64,000 bases of DNA. It comes from Saprospiraceae bacterium (GTDB lineage: Bacteria; Bacteroidota; Bacteroidia; Chitinophagales; Saprospiraceae). The position numbers were made by a program, and so were the translations under genes. Below, in pieces: positions 9,002-21,222 of this stretch; within the stretch, counting starts at the first letter, position 1, and every line of letters begins with the position of its first letter. Below the pieces are notes generated by a model, which did not search any database, was not told where the DNA came from, and worked only from the letters and a program-made list of their open reading frames with translations. Where the stretch lies: NCBI GenBank assembly GCA_016708265.1, contig JADJGA010000004.1, forward strand, positions 372,001-436,000, read 5' to 3'.

Positions 9002-9871
9002 TCAATGCAGCAACTCATACATCCTCCTGCCTATCTCAGCCGGTGAAATGACAACGCTGATACCATTCTCTGCAAGTATTCTGTTCTTAGCTTCTGCCGT
9101 ATCTTCTGCTCCTCCTATTATCGCACCTGCATGACCCATAGTTCTGCCTTTTGGAGCTGTCTGACCTGCTATGTAGCCTACGACCGGCTTTGTACCGTAC
9201 TGCTTTATCCATCTGGCAGCTTCGGCTTCCATGGTACCTCCGATCTCACCTATCATTATGATCCCCTCTGTTTCAGGATCTTCCATCAATAACTGAACAG
9301 CCTGCATAGTGGTAGTTCCCGGAACAGGGTCTCCTCCTATACCAATGCAGGTGGTTTGTCCCATACCTGTCTTTGTTACCTGATCCACTGCCTCATAAGT
9401 AAGAGTTCCTGACCTTGAAACAATGCCTATAGTTCCCTTTTTATGAATAAATCCAGGCATGATACCGACTTTGGCTTCTTCAGGAGTTATGATTCCCGGA
9501 CAATTTGGCCCGATCAGCCTTGAAGCTTTTCCCTTCATATAGGAATCTACCTTAAGCATATCCTGTACCGGAATGCCTTCTGTAATAGCTACAATAACCT
9601 TTATCCCTGCATTTACCGCTTCCATAATAGCATCAGCAGCAAATTGAGGCGGGACAAATATAATTGATGTATCTGCACCTTCCTTGCTGACCGCATCAGA
9701 AACAGTGTTGAATACCGGTTTATCCAGATGAAAAGTACCACCCTTGCCGGGAGTTACCCCACCGACTACATTTGTACCATAACTGATCATCTGTGTGGCA
9801 TGAAAAGTTCCTTCATTACCAGTAAATCCCTGGACAATGACCCTGGAATTTTTATTTACTAAAACACTCAT
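9002..9871 (-). CDS. sucD: Succinate-CoA ligase subunit alpha
   Basis: This 289-residue subunit binds CoA and carries the phosphohistidine in the TCA-cycle enzyme that converts succinyl-CoA to succinate with NTP formation. The CoA-binding Rossmann part has VQGFTGNEGTFHA, the middle has RLIGPNCPGIITPEEAKVG, then GTIGIVSRSGTLTYEA, GIGGDPVPGTT and the active-site histidine in GHAGAIIGG near residue 247. Length is standard. The beta subunit gene is not in the window. It starts 7 bases after the ftsB stop, so the two are probably cotranscribed. Confidence 0.97.
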   Translation of the reverse strand: MSVLVNKNSRVIVQGFTGNEGTFHATQMISYGTNVVGGVTPGKGGTFHLDKPVFNTVSDAVSKEGADTSIIFVPPQFAADAIMEAVNAGIKVIVAITEGIPVQDMLKVDSYMKGKASRLIGPNCPGIITPEEAKVGIMPGFIHKKGTIGIVSRSGTLTYEAVDQVTKTGMGQTTCIGIGGDPVPGTTTMQAVQLLMEDPETEGIIMIGEIGGTMEAEAARWIKQYGTKPVVGYIAGQTAPKGRTMGHAGAIIGGAEDTAEAKNRILAENGISVVISPAEIGRRMYELLH

Positions 9872-9878
9872 AAAAAAT

Positions 9879-10181
9879 TTATTTAATTATGAAAACTTCT
9901 TCGTTTTCCTTATGCATATAATACTTTTCTCTGGCAAATTTTTCGATGTTTTCAGTAAGATCTTTGTGCTCTCCTTTGATGGTGACATACATTGATTCAT
10001 AATCTTTCATCTCAGTTTTCAATTCATGAATTCTTTGAGAAAGTCTGAACTGAACAAACGCATTTTTATTATCAAAAAAAAGCATCCATACTAAAAATAC
10101 TATTAAAGAAAATCTGAATTTGTTCAATACAAATTTTCTCAACAAAACATATTTATTGCCAACGGTTTTTGGGAATTTCAT
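9879..10181 (-). CDS. ftsB: FtsB/DivIC-type septum formation initiator
   Basis: A 100-residue bitopic protein. A basic N-terminus is followed by one membrane span (FSLIVFLVWMLFF), then a coiled-coil stretch (RLSQRIHELKTEMKDYESM) and the family end EKFAREKYYMHKENEEVFII. This is the layout of FtsB/DivIC, which joins the FtsQ-FtsL complex at the division site. Its place directly downstream of eno is the classic context. The assignment rests on topology, the AREKYYMHKENEEVF motif and synteny. Confidence 0.85.
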   Translation of the reverse strand: MKFPKTVGNKYVLLRKFVLNKFRFSLIVFLVWMLFFDNKNAFVQFRLSQRIHELKTEMKDYESMYVTIKGEHKDLTENIEKFAREKYYMHKENEEVFIIK

Positions 10182-10276
10182 CGGGATACAAAATTAAAGT
10201 TATTTTAAAAATTCAGTCTATATTCTACGATTTAATTTTAACTAAGTTCTAATTTCAAAAGAATTTAAATAAGCAA

Positions 10277-11563
10277 TCAGATCAGCCTGAAATCCTTACC
10301 CGGGAAATATGCCATATTTCCAAGCTCTTCTTCAATTCTCAACAGCTGATTGTATTTTGCTATTCTGTCAGTCCTGGAAGCAGATCCGGTTTTGATCTGT
10401 CCGGCATTCATTCCTACTGCGAGGTCAGCGATTGTCGTATCTTCAGTTTCTCCTGACCTGTGGCTTATCACATTTGCAAATGAATGACTTTTTGCCATAT
10501 TTATCACGTCAAGTGTTTCAGTCAGGCTTCCTATCTGATTCAGTTTTATCAGAATTGCATTTGCAGCCTGCTCTTCGATACCTCTCTGCAATCTGTAAGG
10601 ATTTGTAACAAAAAGATCATCTCCTACTATCTGTATTTTATTGCCTACTTCTTTCGTGAATAATTTCCATCCATCCCAGTCGTCTTCAGCAAGAGCATCT
10701 TCAATGGAAATAATAGGATATTTGTAAACCCATTCTTTCCAGTATGCCACCATCTCTTCAGAAGTAAGCTTTGCACCACTAGATTTTTTGAGGTGATATT
10801 TCTTTTCATCCTCCAGATAATATTCAGAGCTGGCAGGATCCAAAGCTATCATTATATCATCTCCGGGCTTATATCCGGCTTTTTCGACTGCAAATAAAAT
10901 TGTTTCAATTGCTTCTTCATTCGATCTCAGATTAGGTGCAAATCCACCTTCATCACCTACATTGGTTGAATATCCCTTATCCTTGAGGACTTTTTTCAGA
11001 CTGTGAAATACTTCCACTCCCATTCTAAGGGCTTCAGAAAAATAATCAGCTCCAACCGGCATGACCATGAATTCCTGAAAATCTATACTATTGTCAGCAT
11101 GTGATCCACCATTTAAAATATTCATCATAGGTACCGGCAAGATGTGTGCGTTAACACCTCCAATATATTTATAAAGAGGCAGATTGGATTCCTGGGCTGC
11201 TGCTTTGGCTACTGCGAGAGAAACACCAAGTATGGCATTCGCTCCAAGTTTAGATTTATTTTCCGTATCATCAACTTCCATCATCAATTCATCTATGCGA
11301 ATCTGATCCATAACACTCTCCCCTATCAGGGTCTCCCTTAATATATTATTTACATTTTCACAAGCCTTGAGAGTACCTTTACCCATAAATCTGCTTTTAT
11401 CTTCATCCCTCAATTCAACAGCTTCGTGTTTGCCTGTTGAGGCTCCGCTTGGTACAATTGCTCTTCCTATAATACCTGAAGATGTAAGCACATCAACTTC
11501 TACCGTTGGATTACCACGGGAGTCAAGAACTTCTCTGGATCGAATATCAATTATTTCACTCAT
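10277..11563 (-). CDS. eno: Enolase
   Basis: The glycolytic enzyme that dehydrates 2-phosphoglycerate to phosphoenolpyruvate, 428 residues as usual. Visible motifs are REVLDSRGNPTVEVDV at the N-terminus, GASTGKHEAVELRD, the catalytic-domain segments NILNGGSHADN and VGDEGGFAPN, the metal ligands in DPASSEYY and SIEDALAEDDWDGW, GDDLFVTNP, and the signature LIKLNQIGSLTET followed by SHRSGETEDTTIADLAV. The frame is uninterrupted. It lies 95 bases upstream of ftsB in the same direction. Confidence 0.98.
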   Translation of the reverse strand: MSEIIDIRSREVLDSRGNPTVEVDVLTSSGIIGRAIVPSGASTGKHEAVELRDEDKSRFMGKGTLKACENVNNILRETLIGESVMDQIRIDELMMEVDDTENKSKLGANAILGVSLAVAKAAAQESNLPLYKYIGGVNAHILPVPMMNILNGGSHADNSIDFQEFMVMPVGADYFSEALRMGVEVFHSLKKVLKDKGYSTNVGDEGGFAPNLRSNEEAIETILFAVEKAGYKPGDDIMIALDPASSEYYLEDEKKYHLKKSSGAKLTSEEMVAYWKEWVYKYPIISIEDALAEDDWDGWKLFTKEVGNKIQIVGDDLFVTNPYRLQRGIEEQAANAILIKLNQIGSLTETLDVINMAKSHSFANVISHRSGETEDTTIADLAVGMNAGQIKTGSASRTDRIAKYNQLLRIEEELGNMAYFPGKDFRLI

Positions 11564-11661
11564 ATCAATTATATTTTTTTAATTACTAAATGTTTCAAGG
11601 CACAAAAATAAACCAATAAATTGAATAAACAAAAAACATATTACTTTTTTTTGCAATATGT

Positions 11662-14600
11662 TTATTTTTCTTTAATAAGCTTGCCAAAATCTTTACCATA
11701 GCTGATACCAATACCACTGTTATTTTCCCAATATCCCTGCCATTCATTGAATTCTGATTTAAAACTAAGTTTAACTTTTAGCCTTTTATCTTTGGTGACG
11801 ACATAACCAATATCCACATTCCCCTGGGAAAATAATTTGATTTGGAAGCTATAGAATTTCCGCTATCAAGATAATTGTAGTCACCTCCAAAATGAACAAA
11901 CATTTTATCGTTATAAAACCACAGGGTGGCATTCATATTAAGGAGCTGGGAACCCAAATCATCGGTTATCGGCTGACCTTTATTTTTAAGTATGGAATTG
12001 TACCTTGCATCAAAAGAAACATCAACACCTGAAATTACTTTGGAATCGAGGACAATTTCACGCAATAGTCCTGTTACATACTGAGAAAGCTGATTACCGA
12101 TAAGCTCACTGATTGTATTAACACCTCCGGCAATTCCGGATGAAAGGAAAGTTTCATTCTGAAAAGACTCATTCAGGCTTTGATCCGGCACAAATGTTAC
12201 AAAAGTGAGCAAGCTCACTGCCTGTGTATACACCGCATTAGGATCTGATTTTAGCTTTTGGACTTTACTTATTACCTGGGACCGGATACGTTCGTCAATA
12301 TTATTGAAATTAAAATCAAAATTAATTTCAGGATTAATTAAAGATCCCGTCAACAAAAGAATTAAATCTACATCAGCAGTATAACTAGCCCCGCTTATCC
12401 TGCTGTATTCTCCCAGGAGATTGTAAAGTGAAATCCGGTTTGCCCTGTAGTCAGCTTTGATATCTATAGCAGCATCATAAATGTTGCCCGAAAAAATTAT
12501 ATGACTACCAGGCCGAATAGCAAATTCCTTGTTTATCAAACCAAATTCAAGTAATTCATATTTGAAGACGTAATTACCCTGAACGAATTTAAAATCACCA
12601 AACAAATCAAAGTCCTTGTCTTTATTCATAGCCATTCTAATGATCCCATTTCCGTTGCCTTTGAGATAGTCTCCGTTTTTTCATCCATTATGATGGTAAC
12701 AGATGCTTCTTCTGTAACATTTACATACAATTCCAATTCTATTTTTGATTCGCTTATCTCTTCTTCAGCATTAATTTTGCCGGGATCGTCTCTCTTAGTA
12801 TAATTTATAAATGATCCACCTTCTGTTCCAACATATAACTTAACAGGAATTGTCAGATTACTCCCTGGAGCTGTCGTTATTTCTATGTCCATTGAAACAA
12901 CATCCTTGAACAGGCCTTTAAAACTTGCCTTGGTTTTACCGACTGCATACCCCAGAAATCCTTATTTAGTTGTTTTGTGGTATTCAGCGACATGATCTTA
13001 TCTGATGTCATTTGGATATCCACTCCCCAGTTTTTATAACGGTTATAAACAATTCCACCGGACACTACCTGCCCTGTATTACCAAGCTCATCTTTAACCA
13101 TAACACCTTTAAAATCAATACCTTTATTGCTGACAGTGAATCTTTGCTGATCAAAGAAATAGTGTGTATTGAGAAAGTTGACTTTGCCGAACCATTGGTT
13201 ACCAACCCACTTCCATTGATATTTATCTCTTTTAAAGGACCTTTAATGATCAGATTGCCATCAACTACTCCTGTTGTTTCAGATATTCCTTCTCCAATGA
13301 TATGTTCCAGGAATGATAAAGGATAATCATCGAGGGTAAAATCTCCAAAAAAAGACTTATGTTTAAAATCATATTTGCCGGTTGCAAGGAGAATCGGATT
13401 TTCAGCGCCTATCAAAGCATTGAACATAAGTTTATCTTTCTCTGCAGGATCTATAAGAATATGGCTTTTAAAGTGCCCCAGAAAATCTCCGTTAACTTTT
13501 AGGTCAGGTATTTCAAGCTCACTTTCAAAAATTTCAGGTTTGAAAACATCAGATACTTCAACATAACCATTTGTATTGCCGGAAAAAATAAGTTTGTCAT
13601 ATTTAACGAGTAAATTCAGAGCTTCTGCATCGAACTGTCTGAAATTAAGTCTTATTCCTCTGTTGTTATTTACGTCTTCGATCAAGACCCTGCTTTCTTT
13701 GTCACTCAGGTTAAAATCATACAGATTTATATACTCCTTGCCTAGAACCATACGATTATCGCCTGAAAACTCGAAAACATCATCCAGGACAGTAATATAA
13801 CCTCCGAAAAGCTGAATTTCGAAACTGTCGCGGTGAGGTACTGTTTTCCCTGAGAATGAAATAGAATTATTTTCATTAGATATTGAGTCGATATTAGTAT
13901 GGAAATAAAGTTCATCTTTGTCGACATCGGAGTTAAAGGTAAAATTTCCAATTACTGTTTTATCATAAATCAGTTGTTTTGTAGAAAGTTTAAAATCACC
14001 ATAACCCTGATATAGATTAAAATCTGATTTGAATCCGGCAGCTGCATATTTATCATAGATCAAAGAATCAAATCTGACTTCCATATTGATACTGTCTGAT
14101 TTGTGATAAGCGCTTCCGTCAACTGAAAAATTAACTGCTTTGAATGGTTTTCCTGTAATTACTGCGAAAAAGTTTTCAGAGTTATATACAGTAAAGTTAT
14201 AATTATAGTAATAGTCTCTGTATTGTTCACTATTTGTTCTAAGATCATCAAATCCTACCAGGAATTTTGAAAAATGTCTGTCAAATATACTGAAAACAGA
14301 TCTTTTCAACTCTTTCAGACTATATTTTCCGTCAAAATAGAATGAAAGTATGTCAGAAGTCTCCGTCAAGATAACGCTCTCCTTTTTTTATTCACTGCAG
14401 AATAAATGCTGATGGAATCAAGAGTTGCCATCTCCTGTCCATCGGATATCTCGACGTTTTTCACTTTGATTTTCCTATAAAATCCTCTGCTTTGTCACCA
14501 AAATATCGAGTTCAACATCGCTGTTTACAAATAATTCCCTGTCATACAATTTAAGAGCTTTCATGTCAGCTTCTGATATCCTGGCTTTAAAATTGAAAAC

Positions 14601-16448
14601 CGGAACTGATTGCTGGTAATCGATTTTACCGTTTAGTTTCAGGTCAAAATTAATATCATTTACAGCAAGCTCACCTATAAATGTTTTAGCTTTGAGTATA
14701 CCATCGATTTTAACATTTCTGTAAGTATATTTATTGAATTCAACAGAGTCGATCTGGGCATTGAAATCTGAGTTTATAGTTTCAGGTGTCAGATTAGTTC
14801 CGTTGAGAACAAAGATCTTTCCTCCAATACTTCCCACATTTTTCTGATCAATAAATTCACCAAGTTTGAAATCGTTCAATAAAAGCTGTCCATAATACTT
14901 GATATCCTTATTTTTAAAATTCATATACAGATCGATGTCAGCTTTCCCGATGTCGGTTTTCAAAACTCCCTTTGTATTGAATTCCCTGATAAAACCAAAA
15001 AAAGATCCGTTGAAATCAAGATTGCCAAATTTCTGAAATCTGTCACTGAGTTTTATTTCGGGAAATAATTCCTGAATAAAAGATGAAGTTGTGTTCAGTT
15101 TGAGATTATTAACATTAAAGAACAGCAATTCCGGATCTGTAAGATTCTTACACTGAATATCGCTCGACAGGACAAGCTGATCCTGTATGCTAAGTTCAAT
15201 ATTGTCAGTCTTAAAATCATTTACTAAACCCGATACTTTTCCATTCAGACTTATCTTTCCCCTTTGAAGTTTTTCAAGCCCTTTTTTCTTCATAATCTTT
15301 TATAAAATAAGACAGATCTGCAAGGGTCAGGTAACTATTGAAAAAATCAACGCTTATAAAAACTTTGTTCTCAAAATCTTTGAAATCCTCAACCTGGTCG
15401 TAAACAAGTTTAACATCAGAAGAAATATCAGTATCTTCTGTTTTAAGTGTTAATGTCTGAAGGTTTAATTTTTTATTTGTGAATATCCCCTCATCAATAG
15501 AAAATTTCCTCAAATTGAAGCCGGATTTTTCAGTAAATGACAAATTCCCGATACTGAATTTCCAGTTGATGGAATCATTGATATCTATATCATTTGCATC
15601 AAAATCAATTGATTGCAGATCTAGATCAGCAAAATCAATCAGACTTCTTCTTGTTTTAATGCCACTGGATTCATCAAATGCTTTCGACCTCAATTTTCCC
15701 CCGGATATTTTGATATCATCGATTGTGATATTCCATGGAAAACTAAAAAGGCTGTCATCTTTTTCTCCTGAAGATTTTACATTCTTTGAAATAATAGCCA
15801 CTTCAGGATTTTTAAGATCGATAATGCTTACCCTGAATTCGTGACTGCAAAGATTGAATTTCCTGAATTTTATTACAGATTCTCCAATTACAGTTTCGTA
15901 TTTCGAGGGCTTATCAAATAAATCAATTATTACCCTGGAATGATTTATTGAAATTTTCCTGAGCGAAAATCGTGTACATTCCGAATTGTTTGATTTGGGC
16001 AGGTCAAGTCTGGAAATAAATTTCTGAAGATTTGACAATGAATCTCCTTCTTTTTTTATTATCTTTATCAAACCATCACTTCTAGTAACGTTTCAAAAAT
16101 TATACTTCTTATTGAAGATCATCGGTATCACATTTCTGAGCACACTTGTATTGATGGTTTTGCACTCAAAAGTGTATCTTTATTAAGATCAAGTATTAAA
16201 ACATCAGCAAGCTGCAATCCCTTACTGAGATTCAGATTTATATGGTTTAAACTGACTTCAAATCCTGTTCTGGCAGTAAGAAAACCTGTTATTTTATCTG
16301 ATAAGGAATTCTGTATTGAGGGTGTTGCCAAGGCAAGTGTGATAACATTCAGTAAAAGCAGTATAAATACAAGAAGAGTCTTCGATGCGGTATATAAAAA
16401 TCTCAAAAATGATGATTTTTTCTCTATTTTACTATTCTCTTCCTTCAT
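11662..16448 (-). CDS. tamB: TamB-like translocation and assembly protein, broken by indels
   Basis: One very large gene of about 1,595 codons read in at least eight frame segments (joins near 16130, 15285, 14470, 14380, 13090, 12890, 12630 and 11790). It begins with a signal anchor (ASKTLLVFILLLLNVITLAL) followed by TARTGFEVSLNHINLNLSKGLQLADV, typical of AsmA/TamB N-termini, then repeated beta-strand units (many GKxxG, DIDLYM, FNSDV-like stretches) and a C-terminal DUF490-like part with NFDFNFNNIDE, LSQYVTGLLREIVLDSKVISGVD and GYWENNSGIGISYGKDF. TamB is a periplasm-spanning lipid and outer-membrane biogenesis bridge. Length fits Bacteroidota relatives. I treat the breaks as sequence errors because all fragments stay collinear. 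Confidence 0.85.
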
Positions 16449-16499
16449 AAACTCAGTATACTCATGGTAAGAGGAACGTTAAATTTAATAATATCTTGT

Positions 16500-16637
16500 T
16501 CAACTGATAACGAGGTTCAAAATTCCTGCCACATTTTTCCTTGTTGTTAACAATTTGTTATGAATTTTCAAGTAAAGCAGATAGTCATCAGAATCCGGGC
16601 TAAATTCACTCAATTTCTTCTTATTGAAGTCGATCAT
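16500..16637 (-). CDS. Possible 45-residue small protein
   Basis: A short frame starting MIDFNKKKLSEFSPDSDDYL and ending AGILNLVIS lies between dnaG and tamB, in the same direction and 5 bases after the dnaG stop. The spacing would allow translational coupling. It is acidic and basic in turn with no membrane segment. I recognise no family. Given the indel rate it could also be a piece of a longer reading frame. Confidence 0.35.
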   Translation of the reverse strand: MIDFNKKKLSEFSPDSDDYLLYLKIHNKLLTTRKNVAGILNLVIS

Positions 16638-16642
16638 TTTAA

Positions 16643-18431
16643 TTATTTTTTATAGTTCAGTATTAGAACTGCCTGATCTGCTTCCCTGATATGATTTCTT
16701 TCAGGCGGCAATTGGGTCTGGAGTTCAAGGCCTTTTCCCGGCCAGTCTGCATAGTCGTATGGATTCATAGCAAACTCAATATAGAGGTCCTTTACCCGGC
16801 TGTCACTGTGCTGCTGAAAAATAAATGATCAATTCTCTCACCTTTCTCTTTATTTTTTATGACTTCATAAACTACAAAAGCATAAAACTCATTATCGAAA
16901 AATTCGAGGGAATCAGAAATTTCCGATATTATATAATCTGTCACAGACTGTCCGGTTTGTTCATCATATACCTGTGAACCTTTTGTCATCAGGACTTTTA
17001 GAACTTCTCTTTCCTGATGTTCATCAGAAAGTACCAGAAAAGACTGTTGTCTAGTTTTTGATCATCATCGTCCGGCAATTTCTCAAGAACAGCATCAACA
17101 TTTTGTTCTCTTAGTCTTTGGAAATTCTTATCCTGGATCTCTTTTTTAATCAGTTTATTTATCTCATTAAAAATCGTCTTTTCATCTATCTTAAGGAGTT
17201 CAGAACACTCTTTTACGTACATTGAGCGCATAATAGTGTCTTTTATAATTGCAAGAGTTCCAATTATATCTTTGAGGACAGTAGCTTTCTTAATTGGGTC
17301 ACCTTTAGCTTCATCGAGTAAAAGGTGGGTTTTAAATAAAACAAAATCTTTTTCGTTTTTTTCAATAAATCTGGTGAATTCAGTAGGACCAACTTCTTTG
17401 ATAAAACTATCTGGGTCATGGTTTTCAGGAAGTAATACTAACCTTACAGTCATATCTTCAGCCAGGATCAGTTCCAGCCCCCTCAAAGCAGCATTTACTC
17501 CGGCAGGATCACCATCATAAAGCACCTTAATATTGTTAGTATACCGTTTCAGCAATCTTATCTGATCTGTAGTCAGAGCAGTACCTGAAGATGCCACAAC
17601 ATTCTGTATACCTCCCTGATATAAGCTGATAACATCAGTATAACCTTCCACAAGTATGCAGTGATCAAGTTTCCTGATTTCGTTTTTTGCAAAAAACAGA
17701 CCATACAATACCTTTCTTTTGTTATAAATTTCCGATTCAGGAGAATTTATATATTTAGCCTGTTTAAGGTGGTCGCCCATATTCCTGCCCGCAAAACCTA
17801 TAGCTTTGCCGGTTAGGTTATGGATTGTGAACATCACCCTGTTGCGGAAAAAATCGTTGTTATTGCCTGTTGTCAAGCCAACTTCCTGCAGGAATTCAGG
17901 ATTATGTTTTTCATGCAAAGCAGCTTCGGTAAGACTTTTCGGATCATCGGGTGCAAATCCCAGGTCAAATTTTTTGATGGTACCTTCCCTGAATCCTCTT
18001 TCTTTGAAATAAGCAAGACCGATTTTTACACCTGCCTGAGTTTCAAATAAATTATTGATGAATCTTTTTTTTGCCCATTCATTTACTACAAAAAGACTTT
18101 GACTATGAAGTTCAGATTTAATCTGCTCATCATTTTGTTCAACTTCTTCAATTTCAATGCGATACATTCCGGCCAGATAACGGATAGCTTCAATGTAGCT
18201 GTATCCTTCATGTTCAATAATAAATCCAACCGGATCACCACCTTTTCCGCAGCCAAAACACTTAAATATATTTTTTGATGGAGAGACAGTGAATGAAGGG
18301 GTTTTTCATTGTAGAAAGGGACAAAGTCCAATCATATTGACACCTCTCCTCTTTAGATTGACGAAGTGACCAACCACCTCTTCAATTCTGGCAGTTTCAA
18401 TTACCCGTTCTATTGAACGTTTTGTAATCAA
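16643..18431 (-). CDS. dnaG: DNA primase DnaG, broken by indels
   Basis: Primase makes RNA primers at the replication fork. I place the start at the TTG at 18431 because it gives the family N-terminus (ITKRSIERVIETARIEEVVGHFVNLKRRGVN). The zinc-binding motif is readable across a frame change as CPFYNEKTPSF followed by KCFGCGKGGDP. The catalytic Toprim core lies in 16998-18167 with CILVEGYTDVISLYQGG and VLYDGDPAGVNAALRG. The C-terminal helicase-binding part ends DQAVLILNYKK. The span of about 596 codons is normal. Frame changes occur near 18330, 18170, 17000 and 16795; the gene is essential, so these are likely sequence errors. Confidence 0.92.
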
Positions 18432-18457
18432 CTTAAAAAATTTACATTATTCTATAT

Positions 18458-19213
18458 TTATTCCTCAAGTGCTGCTTCAATCTCATCTGTCATTTCAAGA
18501 TTATGATAAACAGACTGAACATCATCATCTTCTTCAAGAAATTCCACCAAATTCAATGCTCTTTTAGCTTCACTTACATCAACTTTAGTAGTCGTTGTCG
18601 GTATTCTTTCGAGTGTGGCGCTCTTTGCCTCAATTCCCAATTCTTCCAGTTTCTTTTGAATTGCACCAAAATCACCAAAATCCACAGTCAGTTCAATTTC
18701 TCCTGTTTCCTCATCGATATCAAAATCTTCAACCCCTGCATCTATCATTTCAAGTTCCAGCTCTTCAAGGTCTTTTCCGGCAGGATCGATAAGAAAGATA
18801 CCTTTTCTTTCAAATAAAAATCCTACAGAACCTGAAGTTGCCAGGTTGCCACCTCTTTTGTTGAAAATAGCCCTCACATTGGCTACAGTTCTTTGATTAT
18901 TATCGGTCATAGTTTCAACGAAAATCGCAACTCCACCGGGACCGTATCCTTCAAATGTTGGTTGATGTAAGGCTTCACCTTTAGTATCGAATGCCTTTTT
19001 GACTGCCCTGTCAATAGTTTCCTTTGGCATATTTGCACCTTTAGCATTACCTATTGCCAATCGCAACCTTGAATTGAATTCAGCATCTGCACTTTGTCCT
19101 TCACGGACTGCAACTGTTATCTCTTTAATTATCCTTCCGAATATTTTTGATCTTTTCGAATCGTTAGCCCCTTTTTTTCTTTTTATCTTCGACCATTTAC
19201 TGTGACCTGACAT
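18458..19213 (-). CDS. yebC: YebC/PmpR family protein
   Basis: A complete 251-residue member of the DUF28 family. It starts MSGHSKWSKIKRKKGANDSKRSKIF-like (family N-terminus), then NAKGANMPKETIDRAVKK, EGYGPGGVAIFVE and DNNQRTVANVRAIFNKRGGN, and ends in an acidic third domain. Family members act as transcription regulators or, as shown for some, help ribosomes translate polyproline stretches; which role applies here cannot be read from sequence. It is followed by dnaG on the same strand 26 bases on. Confidence 0.95.
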   Translation of the reverse strand: MSGHSKWSKIKRKKGANDSKRSKIFGRIIKEITVAVREGQSADAEFNSRLRLAIGNAKGANMPKETIDRAVKKAFDTKGEALHQPTFEGYGPGGVAIFVETMTDNNQRTVANVRAIFNKRGGNLATSGSVGFLFERKGIFLIDPAGKDLEELELEMIDAGVEDFDIDEETGEIELTVDFGDFGAIQKKLEELGIEAKSATLERIPTTTTKVDVSEAKRALNLVEFLEEDDDVQSVYHNLEMTDEIEAALEE

Positions 19214-19899
19214 AATTTTAAAATTTTGTGCAAAAGTAAGGTTTTATACTCTAATTTTAATTATTGATTTCTTAATTTTTTCATTTATTATTAAACTTAA
19301 ATGATTTATAAGTAGATTTTGTAAGAATAATGGTGCTTTGGGAAAGGGAATTAAGAGGATTTAGGAGGTTTATTGGGTTGTTTTGTCCTCACCTGGACAA
19401 GCCAGATCCAAAGAGTAAAATGATTTAAGAATATTGATTAACGAATTATGAATTCAAATACATCAAAATCTTAATTCGTTAAGCTTGTCCGTATGGATCC
19501 TTGTTTGATATTCTTTCCATTTATGTTAGTGTAAAACGGAGTTCTATTAAATCATGCTCAAAAATACCCCATTTTGATTTTCATAACACTAATATTTATT
19601 AAGCCTATATTAAAGCTTATTATATTTTACGATTGACTATAATTTGGATTTTGTCAAAAAATCAAACCTAATTTTAAAACAGTGTATCCTGGATAATTTC
19701 TAAATTATTTTATTTGATTGCTAATGCGATTTTTAACCAATTACCTTACAAAAAAGTGGTTTAATATGTAACACGGAAAGAATTGCCGGGACCAACAAAC
19801 GTGGCGAAAACCAACCACGGATGGGGTTGAAATCAATAACCCGGTGAGTATTGTTATGATAAACCTTTAAAGGCAAATACAACCCTGAATAGGGCTGAA
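19214..19899. other. Intergenic region before the first RAYT copy
   Basis: No gene is visible. The first part is plain AT-rich sequence with degenerate frames. From about 19748 on it contains the first REP-like units: AGTGGTTTAAT, AATTGCCGGGACC, CAAACGTGG and GGATGGGGTTGAA, which recur at 21068-21153 and 22066-22152. Confidence 0.5.
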
Positions 19900-20342
19900 T
19901 TAAAACAAATACTTCAAATCAAACTCAACTCCATTCTCTTCCAGTATCCTTATAAATTCTTCCGTAAAAGATACTTTCCTATGATGTTCTTCCTGATTTT
20001 CAATATATTTAATCAAATTTTCCTTTTCTTTAATGGAATAAGTGAACGCTCCATATTTTTCCTGCCATCCAATAAAATGCGGAAAAATTTTATTATCTTT
20101 AATCCAAATTGAAGTGGCAATTTTTATGTCTTTGACCATGGAAGATACTGCAATGCTTTGATGAATATGGGTTAAAATATGAATATGGTCTACTTCTCCG
20201 TTAATGCAATACAAATGACATTTTTTGTTATTCAGTATTCCGCTGATGTAATTGAATAATTGTTGTCTGCCATTTTTTAGCAATGTTTTATCTCTTCCTT
20301 TTGTTGAAAAATAATTTGATATAGAAGTTGGGTGTATGCCAT
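19900..20342 (-). CDS. REP-associated tyrosine transposase (RAYT), copy 1, one frameshift
   Basis: An IS200/IS605-like Y1 transposase of the RAYT group, about 147 residues. The ATG at 20342 gives MAYTQLLYQIIF. The HUH metal motif is DHIHILTH and the catalytic tyrosine lies in GAFTYSIKEKENL; the end is EFDLKYLF. A run of five T at about 20310 puts the first 16 codons out of frame; the second copy has six T at the same place and is in frame there, so this is a single-base loss or error. Such proteins cut and rejoin REP hairpins as single strands and are usually single-copy domesticated genes. Here REP units lie on both sides. Confidence 0.85.
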
Positions 20343-21222
20343 TGTGATTACAAATTTTATTAAACTGTCTGCAAAATTAATAAAACTTGTGAAAATTTCA
20401 ATATTCCGGTTAAATTCAACCCGTTCCGGGTTGTTTTGTGCTTTTCATAAGGCTATGGGTTTCACCCATAGTTATTGATATTTAATCCCTTCGGGATTTT
20501 GAGATTACTTCATTTCTCAAAAACCACAAAGTGGTTTAATCTCAATAACCCGGAATGAATTACCAAAATAAAATAGTAATGAATCATGTTTCAAATCCTT
20601 CCTGATCACGAGATCACTCCATTTTCCAAAAAACCACGAAGTGGTTTAATAATAATAACCCGGAATGATTACCATAATAAAATAGTAATGAATCATGTTT
20701 CAAGTCCTTCCTGATCACGAGATCACTCCATTTTCCAAAAAACCACGAAGTGGTTTAATGCTATTAACCCGGCAAGAATTATATGGAAGCATAATAGTAA
20801 TGAATTAATTTTCTATTCCTTACTGATTTTGAGAATACTTCCTTTCCAAAAAACCACGAAGTGGTTTAACTATCAATAACCCGGCAAGCATTGCCGGGAA
20901 CTACAAACATGGAAAAACAACCCCGAATGGGGTTTAAATTAATAACCCGGCATGAATTACCACAAAGCTTTTCAATGTCAATAAAAAACTATTAATTACA
21001 GGGAAGAACAATAGTAATGAATGAATATTCTATTACTACTAATTTTAAGGTCATTTACTTTCCAAAAAACCACGAAGTGGTTTAATATCATTAACCCGGC
21101 AAGAATTGCCGGGACCAACAAACGTGGGGAAAACCAACCCCGGATGGGGTTGAAATCAATAACCAGGTGAGTAATGTTATGATAAATCTTTAAAGGTACA
21201 TACCACCACGAATATGGCTGAA
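20343..21222. repeat. REP array with ~110-bp tandem units
   Basis: The palindrome AACCACGAAGTGGTT (or AACCACAAAGTGGTT) occurs at 20522, 20632, 20741, 20852 and 21068; the first four are spaced 109-111 bases and the whole unit between them (ending TCACTCCATTTTCCAAAA) is repeated almost exactly. Each palindrome is followed by AATAACCCGG or TTAACCCGG. Other small palindromes are CCCGGCAAGAATTGCCGGG-like and CAACCCCGGATGGGGTTG. No gene is present. Confidence 0.85.

Noticed and set aside
11662..16448. Series of separate small genes or a pseudogene
   Set aside because: All fragments are collinear parts of one TamB-like protein and neighbouring essential genes show the same kind of indels.
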